The notes: a model not told the origin generated them from the sequence alone. 64,000 bases of DNA from CAKMMH01 sp927798255 (GCA_034180415.1 JAXFOK010000005.1:1-64000); one strand, 5' to 3'. Shown: positions 43,347 through 53,081, counted from the stretch's first letter. A program made the numbers and translations.

Positions 43347-44561
43347 ATGGCAAAAGAAAAAGTTTTGACAGCTATAGATATCGGTTCATATGAAGTTAAA
43401 GTTGCAATTGGTGTTCCTCAAGTAGATGGCCAAGTGCAAGTAATGGGAGTCGCTAGCTCACCTTCAAGAGGGATAAAACAGGGGGTCGTTATTAATATAA
43501 ATGATACTCTAAAAGCCCTTGGACTTGCTATTTCTGATGCTCAAGATATGGCTGGCATGCAAGCTCAAAATGTATATTGTTCTATATCTGGAACTCATAT
43601 AGAAGGTGCTCCTGGTAATGGACTTGTGAAAGTTAGAGGAAATGAAATTGATAGACATGATGTTGATGAGGCACTACAAAGCTGTGCTGCTATAAAAATC
43701 GAATCAACAAGAGAGCTTTTACATTCCCTTCCTCAAGAATTTATAGTCGATGGTACAGACGGAGTTAGAGATCCTATAGGCATTTCTGGCGTAAGATTAG
43801 AATCAAAAGTTTATAATGTAACTGTTGGAGCCACTTGCGCAAGAAATATTATTAAATGTATCAATTTAAGTGGTTCTGAGGTTAAAAATTTAATTGTTTC
43901 TCCTGTTGCATCTTCTGCTTCTGTGTTAAGAGATGATGAAAAAGAGTTAGGAGTCCTCTTGTTAGATATTGGAGCTGGAACTACTGATGTTATTGTTCAT
44001 AAGGATGGCGCAGTACAATTTATAGATGTAATTGCAAATGCTGGTAATAATATAACTTCCGCACTTGCTGTAAATTTAAAAACTCCGATTGCTGTGGCTG
44101 AAAATATCAAAAAATCATATTCGTTAAATTCTGGAAGTTTCTCTAAAAAAATGATTGATATTAGCTTTAATGGAGTAGGAGGACGCACGGAGGTTTCAAC
44201 AAGAACCATTTCTGAGATGATTGAAAGTAAAGTTAAAGATATTTTTAAAGATGTGAAAGATAGAGTGGAAATGAATTGTAATTTTCCAATTACTAGTGTC
44301 GTTCTTTGTGGAGGAATTGCGAATTTAAGAGGTATCGATGCTTTTGCTGAAGCTGTGTTTGATGCACCAGCTAGAATAGCAACAGTTAGAGAAATAGGTG
44401 GACTTGCGGATTTAATAAAAGATCCTCAATATGCTACGATTAGTGGATTATTAAAATTAGCAAATTCAAATTATAGCTATTTAAGACAGACCCCAACAAA
44501 AGATGATGGTCCAATGAAAATTTTTAGAAAAATTGGTAATTGGTTTTGTGAAAATTTCTAG
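43347..44561 (+). CDS. ftsA: Cell division protein FtsA
   Basis: 404 residues, actin-like ATPase. TAIDIGSYEVKVAIG phosphate-1 motif, LLDIGAGTTDVIVH phosphate-2 motif, VVLCGGIANLRGID adenosine motif, and a C-terminal amphipathic helix (MKIFRKIGNWFCENF) for membrane attachment. Anchors FtsZ at the septum. The usual downstream ftsZ is not present: a small unknown gene on the other strand follows. Confidence 0.97.
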   Translation: MAKEKVLTAIDIGSYEVKVAIGVPQVDGQVQVMGVASSPSRGIKQGVVININDTLKALGLAISDAQDMAGMQAQNVYCSISGTHIEGAPGNGLVKVRGNEIDRHDVDEALQSCAAIKIESTRELLHSLPQEFIVDGTDGVRDPIGISGVRLESKVYNVTVGATCARNIIKCINLSGSEVKNLIVSPVASSASVLRDDEKELGVLLLDIGAGTTDVIVHKDGAVQFIDVIANAGNNITSALAVNLKTPIAVAENIKKSYSLNSGSFSKKMIDISFNGVGGRTEVSTRTISEMIESKVKDIFKDVKDRVEMNCNFPITSVVLCGGIANLRGIDAFAEAVFDAPARIATVREIGGLADLIKDPQYATISGLLKLANSNYSYLRQTPTKDDGPMKIFRKIGNWFCENF

Positions 44562-44577
44562 AATTGATTTGTAGTTA

Positions 44578-44619
44578 AAAATAATAAAAAGAAAATAATA
44601 AAAAGAAAATAATAAAAAG
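44578..44619. repeat. Three tandem copies of a 14-bp unit
   Basis: AAAATAATAAAAAG is repeated three times in tandem with no difference, between the convergent ends of ftsA and the unknown gene at 44654. Simple AT-rich tandem repeat, probably slippage-derived. Confidence 0.8.
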
Positions 44620-44653
44620 GTAGAAACTTAAGAGCCAGATACCTTAAAGAAAT

Positions 44654-45091
44654 TTATTTTAATTTAGGCTTCATCTCAATTTTTTTCTTTTGAATTTGCT
44701 TCATCAACTCTTCTCTTTCTTTTTGAGATTTTTTGTTATCCATATATTTTGCTATGTATTTGGGAAGGAATTTTTTAAAGAAGGTAGCAAACATTTCAAT
44801 TATTTTGTCTATTATTTTTTTTACAAGATTATTAAATCCAAGTTTCATTTCTTCTTGAAGTCTTTCAAGTCCTTCTAAATCATCATTAACTTTTTCAACT
44901 TTTATTTGTTTTTTTACTTTTGATAGCTCAGCCTTACTTAAAACTGTTTTGGTGGTTTTTTGAATTTTTGTTTTAGTTGAGCGATTAGTGCTTTGAGAAT
45001 TCACGTTATTTGGCTTTATACTGCTATCTAAAATATTTTTAGCCCCTTCTAACGTTGTAATTTTATTTTCTTTTTCGGGATTTAATGCCAT
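44654..45091 (-). CDS. Hypothetical Lys-rich protein
   Basis: 145 residues, no family recognised. A polar N-terminal half (Asn/Ser/Thr/Lys) leads to a long helix KVNDDLEGLERLQEEMKLGFNNLVKKIIDKIIEMFATFFKKF, amphipathic with a strongly hydrophobic face, then a Lys-rich tail. It might bind membranes or a partner protein. Divergent from the MBL gene. The frame is clean, but the ribosome binding site is weak. Confidence 0.6.
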   Translation of the reverse strand: MALNPEKENKITTLEGAKNILDSSIKPNNVNSQSTNRSTKTKIQKTTKTVLSKAELSKVKKQIKVEKVNDDLEGLERLQEEMKLGFNNLVKKIIDKIIEMFATFFKKFLPKYIAKYMDNKKSQKEREELMKQIQKKKIEMKPKLK

Positions 45092-45192
45092 ATATAATAA
45101 GTTTTTATAACACTAGTAAATTTCTTCAATTTAAGTTATGGTAATTTTACAATAATTTTAACATAATATGATTAAAAAATAAAAATAATTTC

Positions 45193-45834
45193 ATGATAAA
45201 TATCAAAAATATAAATGTAACATGTCTTATGCAACATGCGAGAGTCTTGTGGTGTGATGAAACAAAGGAAGCGCTAGTTGTTGATCCTGGTGGTATTTCA
45301 AACGAGATTGTCGATTTTATAAAAAATAATAAGCTCAAATTAGAGAAAATCTTACTTACTCACTCACATTTTGATCACTGTGGTGGGGTTTCTTACATTT
45401 TAAAACACTTTAAAGATGCTAAGCTCTTTGGTGCTGAAAATGAGAAAAATTTTAGACAAGGTGTAAAAGAAATGATGTTTGCAGTACAAATTTTTGATGA
45501 AACTTGTGAAAATTCACCTGAACCACATGTTTTTTTAGAAGATAGTATGCAAATTTCACTTGGAAAAGAAAAATTTATAGCACTTGCAACACCAGGGCAC
45601 ACGCAGGGTGGATTTTCATTTTATAATGAAAATAACAAAATTTTGATTTCAGGTGATACTCTTTTTAGAGGTTCTGTGGGGAGAACTGATTTTATAGGTG
45701 GTAATTATGAGGCAATATTAAAAAGTATTAAAGAAAAACTTTTTGTTTTACCAGATGATACTATTGTATATCCAGGACATGGAGGTAATACAACAATTAA
45801 AAATGAAAAATTAACAAACCCATATTTTATATAA
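45193..45834 (+). CDS. Metallo-beta-lactamase fold hydrolase (glyoxalase II-like)
   Basis: 213 residues. The metal motif THSHFDHCGG gives His57, His59, Asp61 and His62; ATPGHTQGGFSFY and ISGDTLFRGSVGRTD and VYPGHGG supply the other ligands. This is the short YcbL/GloB-like group that hydrolyses thioesters such as S-lactoylglutathione or related compounds in the cytoplasm. Followed 17 bases later by a UDG-like gene. Confidence 0.92.
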   Translation: MINIKNINVTCLMQHARVLWCDETKEALVVDPGGISNEIVDFIKNNKLKLEKILLTHSHFDHCGGVSYILKHFKDAKLFGAENEKNFRQGVKEMMFAVQIFDETCENSPEPHVFLEDSMQISLGKEKFIALATPGHTQGGFSFYNENNKILISGDTLFRGSVGRTDFIGGNYEAILKSIKEKLFVLPDDTIVYPGHGGNTTIKNEKLTNPYFI

Positions 45835-45850
45835 AAAGTTTTTAATTATT

Positions 45851-46399
45851 ATGAACGATGTTTTAGATTTATTAGATATAACTGAAATATTGAATGCACT
45901 TGATTCTGTACGAGGGCTTTATCAAGATGGTATTCCAAGTGAAATGTTAGCTAAGGATGTGACACATTTTGATAAAAATAACGAATCCAAAAATATCAAT
46001 AATGAAAATGTTAAATGCAAAACAAGTTGGGGAAATAAAAATTCAAATATACTGATTATAGGAGATCTCTTAGATACTTTTTTTAGTGATGATAGTGAGT
46101 TTTTGAAAAATATAATTCAAAATGGAATGAAACTTACTGAAAAGGATATTTATTTTTTAAAAGTATCAGATGATGATTTTGAAGATTTAAGTATTTTTAA
46201 ATATATACTATGCTTAGGCGATAATTTAAAAAATATTCTTGAATTAAAGTTAAACACAAAGCTCAATTTCTCATCAATAAATGAACAAAGTGGACCTAAA
46301 ATTATGCCTACATATTCAATTACTCAAGTTTATAATGATAGAAATATAAAAAGACTTTTTTGGAATGATTTACAAGAGTTCTTAAAAAGTATTTCGTAA
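45851..46399 (+). CDS. Degenerate family-4 uracil-DNA glycosylase-like protein
   Basis: 182 residues. NILIIGDLLDTFF stands where UDG family 4 has its first active motif (GEAPGxxED), YILCLGDNLKNILE matches the family LALGxxA strand-helix, and KIMPTYSITQVYNDRNIKRLFWNDLQEFLK matches the final VMPTYHPxxLLRNPxxKRxxWEDL region. The acidic catalytic motif and the HPxx motif are lost (D-LLD and SITQ), and the Fe-S cysteines are not seen. It is probably inactive as a glycosylase; function unknown. Same orientation as MBL and NfeD genes. Confidence 0.55.
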   Translation: MNDVLDLLDITEILNALDSVRGLYQDGIPSEMLAKDVTHFDKNNESKNINNENVKCKTSWGNKNSNILIIGDLLDTFFSDDSEFLKNIIQNGMKLTEKDIYFLKVSDDDFEDLSIFKYILCLGDNLKNILELKLNTKLNFSSINEQSGPKIMPTYSITQVYNDRNIKRLFWNDLQEFLKSIS

Positions 46400-46421
46400 T
46401 TTAAAAAGGATTTAGTGGAGT

Positions 46422-47798
46422 ATGGTGAATGCTTATATAAAAAAATTAACAAGGTTATGTAGTAAATTATTTTTTGTTGTAACTTTTTCCATTTTTTTAT
46501 TATCTATTAATTTTAATTCATATGCTAAAACAGATGATAATAATACCCTTGAAAATGATAAGAATTCATATATTGCACTTATAAATGTTCAGGGAATGAT
46601 TCTTCCAGGAAAAGCTTCTTATATCAATAAATCGTTAAATAATGCATCTCAAAATGGAGCAAAGTTTGCAATTTTAAAACTTGATACACCAGGAGGACTT
46701 CTAGCGTCTACTCAAGAAATAATAAAGAAAATATTTGATTCAAAAATTCCAGTTATTGTTTTTGTAACTCCAAGTGGTGCTACTGCAACATCTGCAGGAG
46801 TTTTTATCACACTTTCTGGAGATCTTGCCGTGATGTCAAAAGGGACAAGTATTGGAGCTGCGCATCCTGTAATGGGGACAGGGCAAGATGTAAAAGGGGA
46901 TATGCGAAAGAAAATTGAGAATATGACTATAGCAATGATTAAATCAATTGCTGAAACTAGAAGTAGAAATGTTATGTGGGCAAAAGATGCCGTTAAAAAA
47001 AGCATTTCAGTTACTGCTACAAAAGCGCAAAAAGAGAACGTTATCGATTTTATAGCAAAAGATATTCCTGATCTTTTAGGAAAACTTGATAACAAAGTTA
47101 TAAAGTTTAAAGACAAAGATTTCGATTTTAAAGGTAGTGTAAACTTGCCAATTAAAGAATATAAAATTTCACTTCAGGATAAAATTTTAGATGTTCTTTC
47201 AAATCCAAGCCTTGCAGTGCTTTTATGGCTTGGAGCAATTGTGGGACTTGGTCTAGAGCTTTATCACCCCGGAGTAGTCCTTCCTGGGTTAATTGGTGGT
47301 ATTTGTTTAATTCTTGCGATGATTGTTAATCAGGTGATTCCAATTAGTGTTGGCGCTCTTCTTTTAATTATATTTGGGTTTATCTTAATTGGTGCTGAGC
47401 TTTATGTTACAAGTGGACTTTTTGGAATTTTTGGAGTAGTGGCTGTAGTCCTTGGAAGTATGTCGCTTGTTGATCTTTCAAATTTTCCTGAATTGCAAGT
47501 TAATAATTGGCTTATTTTACCAAGCGCAATATTCTTATATTTATTATTTATTGCAGTAGCATTTTTTGTTGTAAAAGTTATGAAGAAAAAATCAAGAGTT
47601 GGTATTAAGTCGTTAATAGGCGCAATAGGTACTGTAACTCAGGATTTTGAAGGTGAAGAGAATAAAGGGACAATTTTTTTAGATGGTGCAAGTTGGAGTG
47701 CGATATCTAGTGAAACTATTAAAAAGGGAGATAGTGTTATAGTAGTTTCTAATAAGACAAATTTAATTTTAGAAGTTGTAAAAGTTAAAAAAGATTAA
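46422..47798 (+). CDS. NfeD-family membrane serine protease (full length)
   Basis: 458 residues. Signal/anchor segment (LFFVVTFSIFLLSINF), then a ClpP-like protease domain with the nucleophile Ser124 in ATSAGVFITLSGD and a downstream lysine region, then four membrane helices and a C-terminal OB domain (IGAIGTVTQDFEGEENKGTIFLDGASWSAIS). It is thought to cleave stomatin-type partners. It is followed 45 bases later by a slipin gene, the classic NfeD-stomatin pairing. Confidence 0.93.
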   Translation: MVNAYIKKLTRLCSKLFFVVTFSIFLLSINFNSYAKTDDNNTLENDKNSYIALINVQGMILPGKASYINKSLNNASQNGAKFAILKLDTPGGLLASTQEIIKKIFDSKIPVIVFVTPSGATATSAGVFITLSGDLAVMSKGTSIGAAHPVMGTGQDVKGDMRKKIENMTIAMIKSIAETRSRNVMWAKDAVKKSISVTATKAQKENVIDFIAKDIPDLLGKLDNKVIKFKDKDFDFKGSVNLPIKEYKISLQDKILDVLSNPSLAVLLWLGAIVGLGLELYHPGVVLPGLIGGICLILAMIVNQVIPISVGALLLIIFGFILIGAELYVTSGLFGIFGVVAVVLGSMSLVDLSNFPELQVNNWLILPSAIFLYLLFIAVAFFVVKVMKKKSRVGIKSLIGAIGTVTQDFEGEENKGTIFLDGASWSAISSETIKKGDSVIVVSNKTNLILEVVKVKKD

Positions 47799-47843
47799 AG
47801 GGAAAAAATAAGAAAAGTTTAAATTATTTATAAGGAGAAATTA

Positions 47844-48584
47844 ATGATGCAGGGAATTATATTGTTATTGGTTGTTTTTGCTGTGATTTTAAAGAGTGGA
47901 ATATATATTCTTAAAGAATGGGAAGGTGGAGTCATTTTTTGCTTAGGACGATATTCAAGAACTGTCGGTCCAGGAATTAAATTTATAATTCCTTTTGTAG
48001 AAAGATTAATCAAAGTTGATCAAAGAACAATTACAATGGATATTCCAACACAAGATGTAATTACAAAAGATAATGTATCTGTAAAAGTAAATGCAGTTTT
48101 ATATTTTAGTGTAATGGTTCCAGAAAATGCTCTTATAAAAGTTGAAAATTATTTATATGCTACAAGTCAGCTTGCACAAACTACTTTAAGAAGTGTTTGT
48201 GGTGAAGTAGAACTTGATGGACTTATTTCAAAACGAGAAGAAATTAACCATAAAATTCAATCAATTATTGATAAGCAATCAGACCCTTGGGGAATAAAAG
48301 TATCAATGGTTGAAGTAAAACATATCGACCTTCCAGTTGAAATGCAAAGAGCAATGGCAAAAGAAGCAGAAGCTGAAAGAGAGAGAAGAGCAAAAATTAT
48401 TAACTCAGAAGGTGAGTATCAAGCAGCTGAAAAATTAAGAGATGCTGCAAGGATTATGAGTGAAGAAGAAATCTCTGTACAGCTTAGATATTTAGACACA
48501 CTAAGAGATATCGCAACTGAAAATAGTTCAACTATTGTATTTCCACTTCCAGTTGATATTCTAAAGAAGTTAATGGCTAAGTAA
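47844..48584 (+). CDS. Slipin/stomatin-like SPFH-domain protein
   Basis: 246 residues. One N-terminal membrane helix, then an SPFH domain: EWEGGVIFCLGRYSRTVGPG, VDQRTITMDIPTQDVITKDNV, and ATSQLAQTTLRSVCGEVELD, followed by a helical region (AMAKEAEAERERRAKI...GEYQAAEKL). Forms membrane microdomain oligomers; partner of the NfeD protease upstream. AAGGAG lies before ATGATG; either ATG can serve. Confidence 0.93.
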   Translation: MMQGIILLLVVFAVILKSGIYILKEWEGGVIFCLGRYSRTVGPGIKFIIPFVERLIKVDQRTITMDIPTQDVITKDNVSVKVNAVLYFSVMVPENALIKVENYLYATSQLAQTTLRSVCGEVELDGLISKREEINHKIQSIIDKQSDPWGIKVSMVEVKHIDLPVEMQRAMAKEAEAERERRAKIINSEGEYQAAEKLRDAARIMSEEEISVQLRYLDTLRDIATENSSTIVFPLPVDILKKLMAK

Positions 48585-48597
48585 TAAAAAAAGAGAT

Positions 48598-48636
48598 GTT
48601 TCTTGTGAGAAAATTTTTATTTTTCTTACAAGAAAC
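48598..48636 (+). terminator. Hairpin after the NfeD-slipin genes
   Basis: GTTTCTTGTGAGAAAA pairs with TTTTTCTTACAAGAAAC with one mismatch, around a short A/T loop, 14 bases after the slipin stop. No T-run follows, so termination is only likely. Confidence 0.45.
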
Positions 48637-48844
48637 TAACATAATAATTCGTAAAAGAATATAACGATTGTAGAGAAATTTATATTTTCATAGTAGAGAA
48701 GAATCAGATAGCTATTTAAAAAATATTTAATAAATTTTTAATATATTTAACATAAGTTTTTTTCATGAAATTTGTCTTTTTTGTTTAAATTATGTATAAA
48801 TTACCTTTAAAATTTATAAGATTTTAAAGAGATAGTTAAAACAC

Positions 48845-49924
48845 ATGTTAAGTATTAAAAGACAAGACATATTTTCATATAATTTACCACAGGATAAAAT
48901 TGCACAGCGACCAGTGTATCCTTACGACAGTGCAAAGCTTTTAGTTTGTGATAAAAATACTAATATTGTTAAAGAAAGTACTTTTTCTAATATTTCAGAT
49001 TATTTGTCATGTAATGACTTAATTATTTTTAATAACACAAAAGTAATTCCTGCTAGATTTTTAGGGCATATTGAAAGAGAAGGGGAACTAGGGGCAAAAG
49101 CTGAAATTTTACTTCTTAAAAAAATTAATGAAAATTTGTGGGAAGCGTTAGGAAAACCATTTAAAAAGTTTAAGGCAGGAACAAAAATTATAGTAGATGA
49201 AAATCTATCTTTAAAAATTGAAAAAATTCTAGATAATGCAAAAGTCATAATTAGTTTTATAACTTATAACGAAAAATCAATTTTTGAAAAAGGTATTATG
49301 CCTATTCCTCCTTATATTCGAAAGGGCATTTCTGATAAACAAGATAGAGTTGATTATCAAACAAACTTTGCAAAGATTGACGGTTCTGTTGCAGCACCTA
49401 CAGCTAGTCTTCATTTTACAAAGGAACTTTTAGAAAAGATTGAAAAGAAAGGTGTTAAAAAAGAGTTTATTACGCTTCATGTTGGGACACCTAGTTTTTT
49501 ACCTTTATGGCAAAATGATGATGAAAGTAATAACGACATGAATGTTTCAGCACTTCCTGGTGAGGAGTTTTATATTTATTCAAAAAATGTAATTCAAAAA
49601 ATTAAAGATACTAAAGAAACTGGAGGAAAAGTTATTGCAGTAGGCACAACTGTAATTCGCGCGCTTGAATCGATGGCATTAAATACTGATGGTGTAGATG
49701 GAGAATTTTATAGCACTTCATTATTTATTAGCCCTGGATTTGAGTTTAAATTTGTAGATACAATGGTTACAAATTTTCATCAGCCGGCAACAAGCCATAT
49801 TTTACTTGTTCAGGCTTTTATGGGAAAAGATCTACTACAAAAATCCTATACTTTCGCCTTAGAAAACAACTTCCGCTTCCTTAGTTATGGAGATGGTATG
49901 ATAGTAGGGGATGGAGTAATTTAG
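48845..49924 (+). CDS. queA: tRNA preQ1(34) S-adenosylmethionine ribosyltransferase-isomerase QueA
   Basis: 359 residues. FSYNLPQDKIAQRPVYPYDSAKLLV near the N-terminus, LIIFNNTKVIPARFLGH, DGSVAAPTASLHFT, LHVGTPSFLPL, VIAVGTTVIRALES and TNFHQPATSHILLVQAF are all QueA hallmarks. It uses SAM to form epoxyqueuosine at the wobble base. Starts the queA-tgt-yajC-secD-secF run; about 260 AT-rich bases upstream presumably hold its promoter. Confidence 0.97.
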   Translation: MLSIKRQDIFSYNLPQDKIAQRPVYPYDSAKLLVCDKNTNIVKESTFSNISDYLSCNDLIIFNNTKVIPARFLGHIEREGELGAKAEILLLKKINENLWEALGKPFKKFKAGTKIIVDENLSLKIEKILDNAKVIISFITYNEKSIFEKGIMPIPPYIRKGISDKQDRVDYQTNFAKIDGSVAAPTASLHFTKELLEKIEKKGVKKEFITLHVGTPSFLPLWQNDDESNNDMNVSALPGEEFYIYSKNVIQKIKDTKETGGKVIAVGTTVIRALESMALNTDGVDGEFYSTSLFISPGFEFKFVDTMVTNFHQPATSHILLVQAFMGKDLLQKSYTFALENNFRFLSYGDGMIVGDGVI

Positions 49925-49934
49925 GAAAAACAAT

Positions 49935-51059
49935 ATGTCAGAAAAATTTCATAAATACACATTGATAAAAAATGATGGAAAGGCCCGCCTTGGAAGCTTT
50001 AGTACAATCCATGGCTCATTTGATACTCCAAATTTTATGCCAGTAGGCACAAAAGCTAGTGTTAAAGGAGTAGATCACGAAAGATTAAAAGAGATTGGTA
50101 CTCAAATTACACTTGTGAATACATATCATCTTATGCTTCGCCCCGGAGAAAAACTTATAAAAGACTTTGGAGGAATTCATAAATTTTGCTCATGGGAGGG
50201 GCCAATATTAAGTGATAGTGGAGGATTCCAAGTCTTTAGTTTAAAAGGTATAAGAAAATTATCAAAAGAAGGCGTGGAGTTTCGTTCAGTTATTGATGGT
50301 TCTAAGCATTTTTTATCACCTGAAAGATCTATTGAAATTCAAGAAGCATTAGGCGTTGATATTGCTATGGCTTTTGACGAATGTCCGGATGGAAGATTAG
50401 AGTATGATGATGTTAAAAAATCACTTGATATTACCTTAGGTTGGGAAAAGCGTTCACTAGAAGCTAAACAAAGAGAAGAAACTGCGCTTTTTGCAATTAC
50501 TCAAGGCGGAATGTTTAAAGACCTTAGAACGTATGCCATAGAGGAACTTTCAAAACTTCCATTTGATGGTTTTGCAATTGGTGGACTTAGCGTCGGAGAA
50601 GAAAAAGAACAAATGTATGACGTCTTAAGTTATCACCCACATGATTTGCCACAAGATAAAATTAGATATTTAATGGGAGTCGGAACGCCAAGAGATATAG
50701 TAGAGGCGGTGCATAATGGGGTTGACCTTTTTGACTGTGTTATGCCAACAAGAGCAGGGCGCTTTGGAAGGGCTTATGTATCAGGAGAAGAAGTCTTTAT
50801 AAATATTAAAAATAGCGCGCATGCTACTTCAAATGAACCTGTTGATAAGAATTGTGATTGTATAGCATGTAAAAGATATTCAAGAGCCTATATTCATCAT
50901 TTATTTAAGGCGGGGGAAATGCTAGGTCCTATCCTCCTTAGTACTCATAATCTTGCTTATTACTTGAATTTAATGAAAAGAATTAGAGAAGCTATAAATT
51001 CTGGCAATTTTGAAGCTCTCTATAACGATGAATGTAAAAAGGCTAAATGGTATAAATAG
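49935..51059 (+). CDS. tgt: tRNA-guanine transglycosylase
   Basis: 374 residues, TIM-barrel. ILSDSGGFQVFSL (Asp94), GFAIGGLSVGE, the nucleophile region DCVMPTRAGRFGRAY, and a zinc site CDCIACKRYSRAYIHHL. Exchanges guanine 34 for preQ1 in GUN tRNAs. Ten bases after queA, so cotranscribed. Confidence 0.97.
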   Translation: MSEKFHKYTLIKNDGKARLGSFSTIHGSFDTPNFMPVGTKASVKGVDHERLKEIGTQITLVNTYHLMLRPGEKLIKDFGGIHKFCSWEGPILSDSGGFQVFSLKGIRKLSKEGVEFRSVIDGSKHFLSPERSIEIQEALGVDIAMAFDECPDGRLEYDDVKKSLDITLGWEKRSLEAKQREETALFAITQGGMFKDLRTYAIEELSKLPFDGFAIGGLSVGEEKEQMYDVLSYHPHDLPQDKIRYLMGVGTPRDIVEAVHNGVDLFDCVMPTRAGRFGRAYVSGEEVFINIKNSAHATSNEPVDKNCDCIACKRYSRAYIHHLFKAGEMLGPILLSTHNLAYYLNLMKRIREAINSGNFEALYNDECKKAKWYK

Positions 51060-51157
51060 TTATTTTTTTAATATCTTTACTTTAAGTCACTTTAAAAAAA
51101 TAGTTAATTATGTATAATACTTGATATTTATTTTTTTTAGAATTATTAGGTATTTTT

Positions 51158-51520
51158 ATGAAATATATAGTTAATTTATTTGTTTTAAGCTTGCTAGTGC
51201 CAGTTATGTCATTTTCGCAAGTAAATGATACTGCTACTCAAGCTTCAAAAAATCCATCAATGTTTCAGGCAATGATGAACATTCTTCCTTTATGTTTTAT
51301 CGTTTATTTTATTTTTTATTTTTTTGTTACTCGTCCTCAAGAACAACTTAATAAACAAAAAAAAGAGATGCTTGGTAGTTTAAAGAAAGGAGATGAAGTT
51401 GTAACTTCAAGTGGTATTTATGGACGGATAGATTTAATTACGGATGAAACTGTTCTTTTAGAAGTTTTTCAAGGCACAAAAATCAAATTTAATAAAGATG
51501 CAATAGTTAAAAAAATATAA
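51158..51520 (+). CDS. yajC: Preprotein translocase subunit YajC
   Basis: 120 residues. An N-terminal hydrophobic segment that looks like a cleavable or second anchor (MKYIVNLFVLSLLVPVMSFS), then the conserved anchor ILPLCFIVYFIFYFFVTRPQEQLNKQKKEM, and the soluble SLKKGDEVVTSSGIYGRI domain. Accessory of SecDF; position between tgt and secD is the standard order. Confidence 0.95.
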   Translation: MKYIVNLFVLSLLVPVMSFSQVNDTATQASKNPSMFQAMMNILPLCFIVYFIFYFFVTRPQEQLNKQKKEMLGSLKKGDEVVTSSGIYGRIDLITDETVLLEVFQGTKIKFNKDAIVKKI

Positions 51521-51548
51521 GTTAGTTTTTTATAGGAGAGCAATAGTT

Positions 51549-53081
51549 ATGTCTAGTGATGTAAAAAATAAAATCTTGATATTTTTTGCTGTGATTATCG
51601 TAGCAATTTTATTTCTTGTTCCAACTTTTACTGGAACAACGGGTTGGTTTTCAAGACCAATTTCTTTAGGACTTGATTTAAGAGGTGGTGCGCATTTAGT
51701 TTATGAAGTACAAGTTAAAGAAGCTGTTCAGGGAAGACTTCAAAATATTGCAAACTCTGCAAAATCAGATTTAAGAAAAGATAAAATTCCAGTATTAAAA
51801 GCTAATGTTTTTGATACTGACAAAGTCGTTTTTACACTTTTAAATGGTACTACTTCAAGTGTTTCTCAAGATAAAATAAAGGAAAATTATCCTGAGCTTA
51901 CATTTGTTAAGGAAGAACCTCAAGAAGGCGGACAGTTAAATTTAATTTATACTATTAAAGATACAAATGGTATCGAAAAAGCAGCAGTTTTAAGATCGGT
52001 TGATACTTTAAGAAATAGAATTGACCAATTTGGTGTATCTGAACCAATAATTCAAAGGAAAGGTGAAGATCAAATTATTTTACAAATGCCAGGTGTGTCA
52101 GATGTAGATGGATTAAAAAAGGTGATTGGTTCAGTTGCAAAACTTGAATTTAGAATTGTTGTAGAGAATGATCCAGAACAATTAGCAAGAAGTGTGGTCC
52201 TAAAAGGAAAAGATGGTGAATCTTATAGAGTAGGAGATACTTCATTAATGACAGGTGATGTTATAAAAGATGCAAGACCTTCATTTGATGGTACAACTGC
52301 TCAACCTGAGATTGCTCTTACATTCACTTCTGAAGGTGGTAGAACTTTTTATCGTATAACTTCTGATAATGTCGGGAAAAAGCTTGCAATTATTTTAGAT
52401 AATATCGTTTATTCTGCTCCTGTTATAAGAGATGCTATTTCTGGAGGAAGTGCAAGTATATCAGGTGTTAGTATGGAAGAGGCAAAGCAATTATCATTAA
52501 TTTTAAAAGCTGGTGCACTTCCTGCTTCATTAACGATATTAGAAGAAAGAACAGTTGGTCCATCATTAGGACGTGAATCCATTAATAAGGGGATTATGGC
52601 TATTACAGTTGGTTTTGTTGCTGTAATTTTCTTTATGATTTTCTATTATAGGAAATGTGGTGTAATTGCTGTATATAGTCTTGGTTTAAATTTATTACTT
52701 ATATTAGCATTACTTTCAGCATTTGGTGCAACACTAACGCTTCCTGGTCTTGCAGGTTTAGCATTAACAATTGGTATGGCGGTTGATTCTAATATTATTA
52801 TTTTTGAAAGAATACGCGATGAACTTTTAAAAGGTGCAAGTAGGGATGTTGCTGTTGAAGCTGGTTTTGCTAAGGCATTTTCAGCGATTATAGACTCTAA
52901 CCTTACAACACTTCTTACTGGTATTGTATTGTTTTATTTTGGTACAGGACCTGTTAGGGGATTTGCTGTAACTTTAACAATTGGTGTTTTAACAACGCTT
53001 TATTGTGCTACTTTTGCTAGTCGTTTAGCTTTTACAATATTTGAATTGAAAGACAAGAAGACAAATACTTTGTCAATCTAG
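51549..53081 (+). CDS. secD: Protein translocase subunit SecD
   Basis: 510 residues. TM1, then LGLDLRGGAHLVYEV (first conserved region), periplasmic P1 domain with VDTLRNRIDQFGVSEPIIQRKGEDQIILQMPG, GSASISGVSMEEAKQLSLILKAGALPA, and five C-terminal helices with GMAVDSNIIIFERIRDEL carrying the proton-relay aspartate. Pulls proteins through SecYEG using the proton gradient. Confidence 0.97.
   Translation: MSSDVKNKILIFFAVIIVAILFLVPTFTGTTGWFSRPISLGLDLRGGAHLVYEVQVKEAVQGRLQNIANSAKSDLRKDKIPVLKANVFDTDKVVFTLLNGTTSSVSQDKIKENYPELTFVKEEPQEGGQLNLIYTIKDTNGIEKAAVLRSVDTLRNRIDQFGVSEPIIQRKGEDQIILQMPGVSDVDGLKKVIGSVAKLEFRIVVENDPEQLARSVVLKGKDGESYRVGDTSLMTGDVIKDARPSFDGTTAQPEIALTFTSEGGRTFYRITSDNVGKKLAIILDNIVYSAPVIRDAISGGSASISGVSMEEAKQLSLILKAGALPASLTILEERTVGPSLGRESINKGIMAITVGFVAVIFFMIFYYRKCGVIAVYSLGLNLLLILALLSAFGATLTLPGLAGLALTIGMAVDSNIIIFERIRDELLKGASRDVAVEAGFAKAFSAIIDSNLTTLLTGIVLFYFGTGPVRGFAVTLTIGVLTTLYCATFASRLAFTIFELKDKKTNTLSI

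Noticed and set aside
44578..44619. Possible CRISPR-like array
   Set aside because: Only three copies of a 14-base AT-only unit with no spacers; a simple tandem repeat. No CRISPR array or cas gene was seen in the window.
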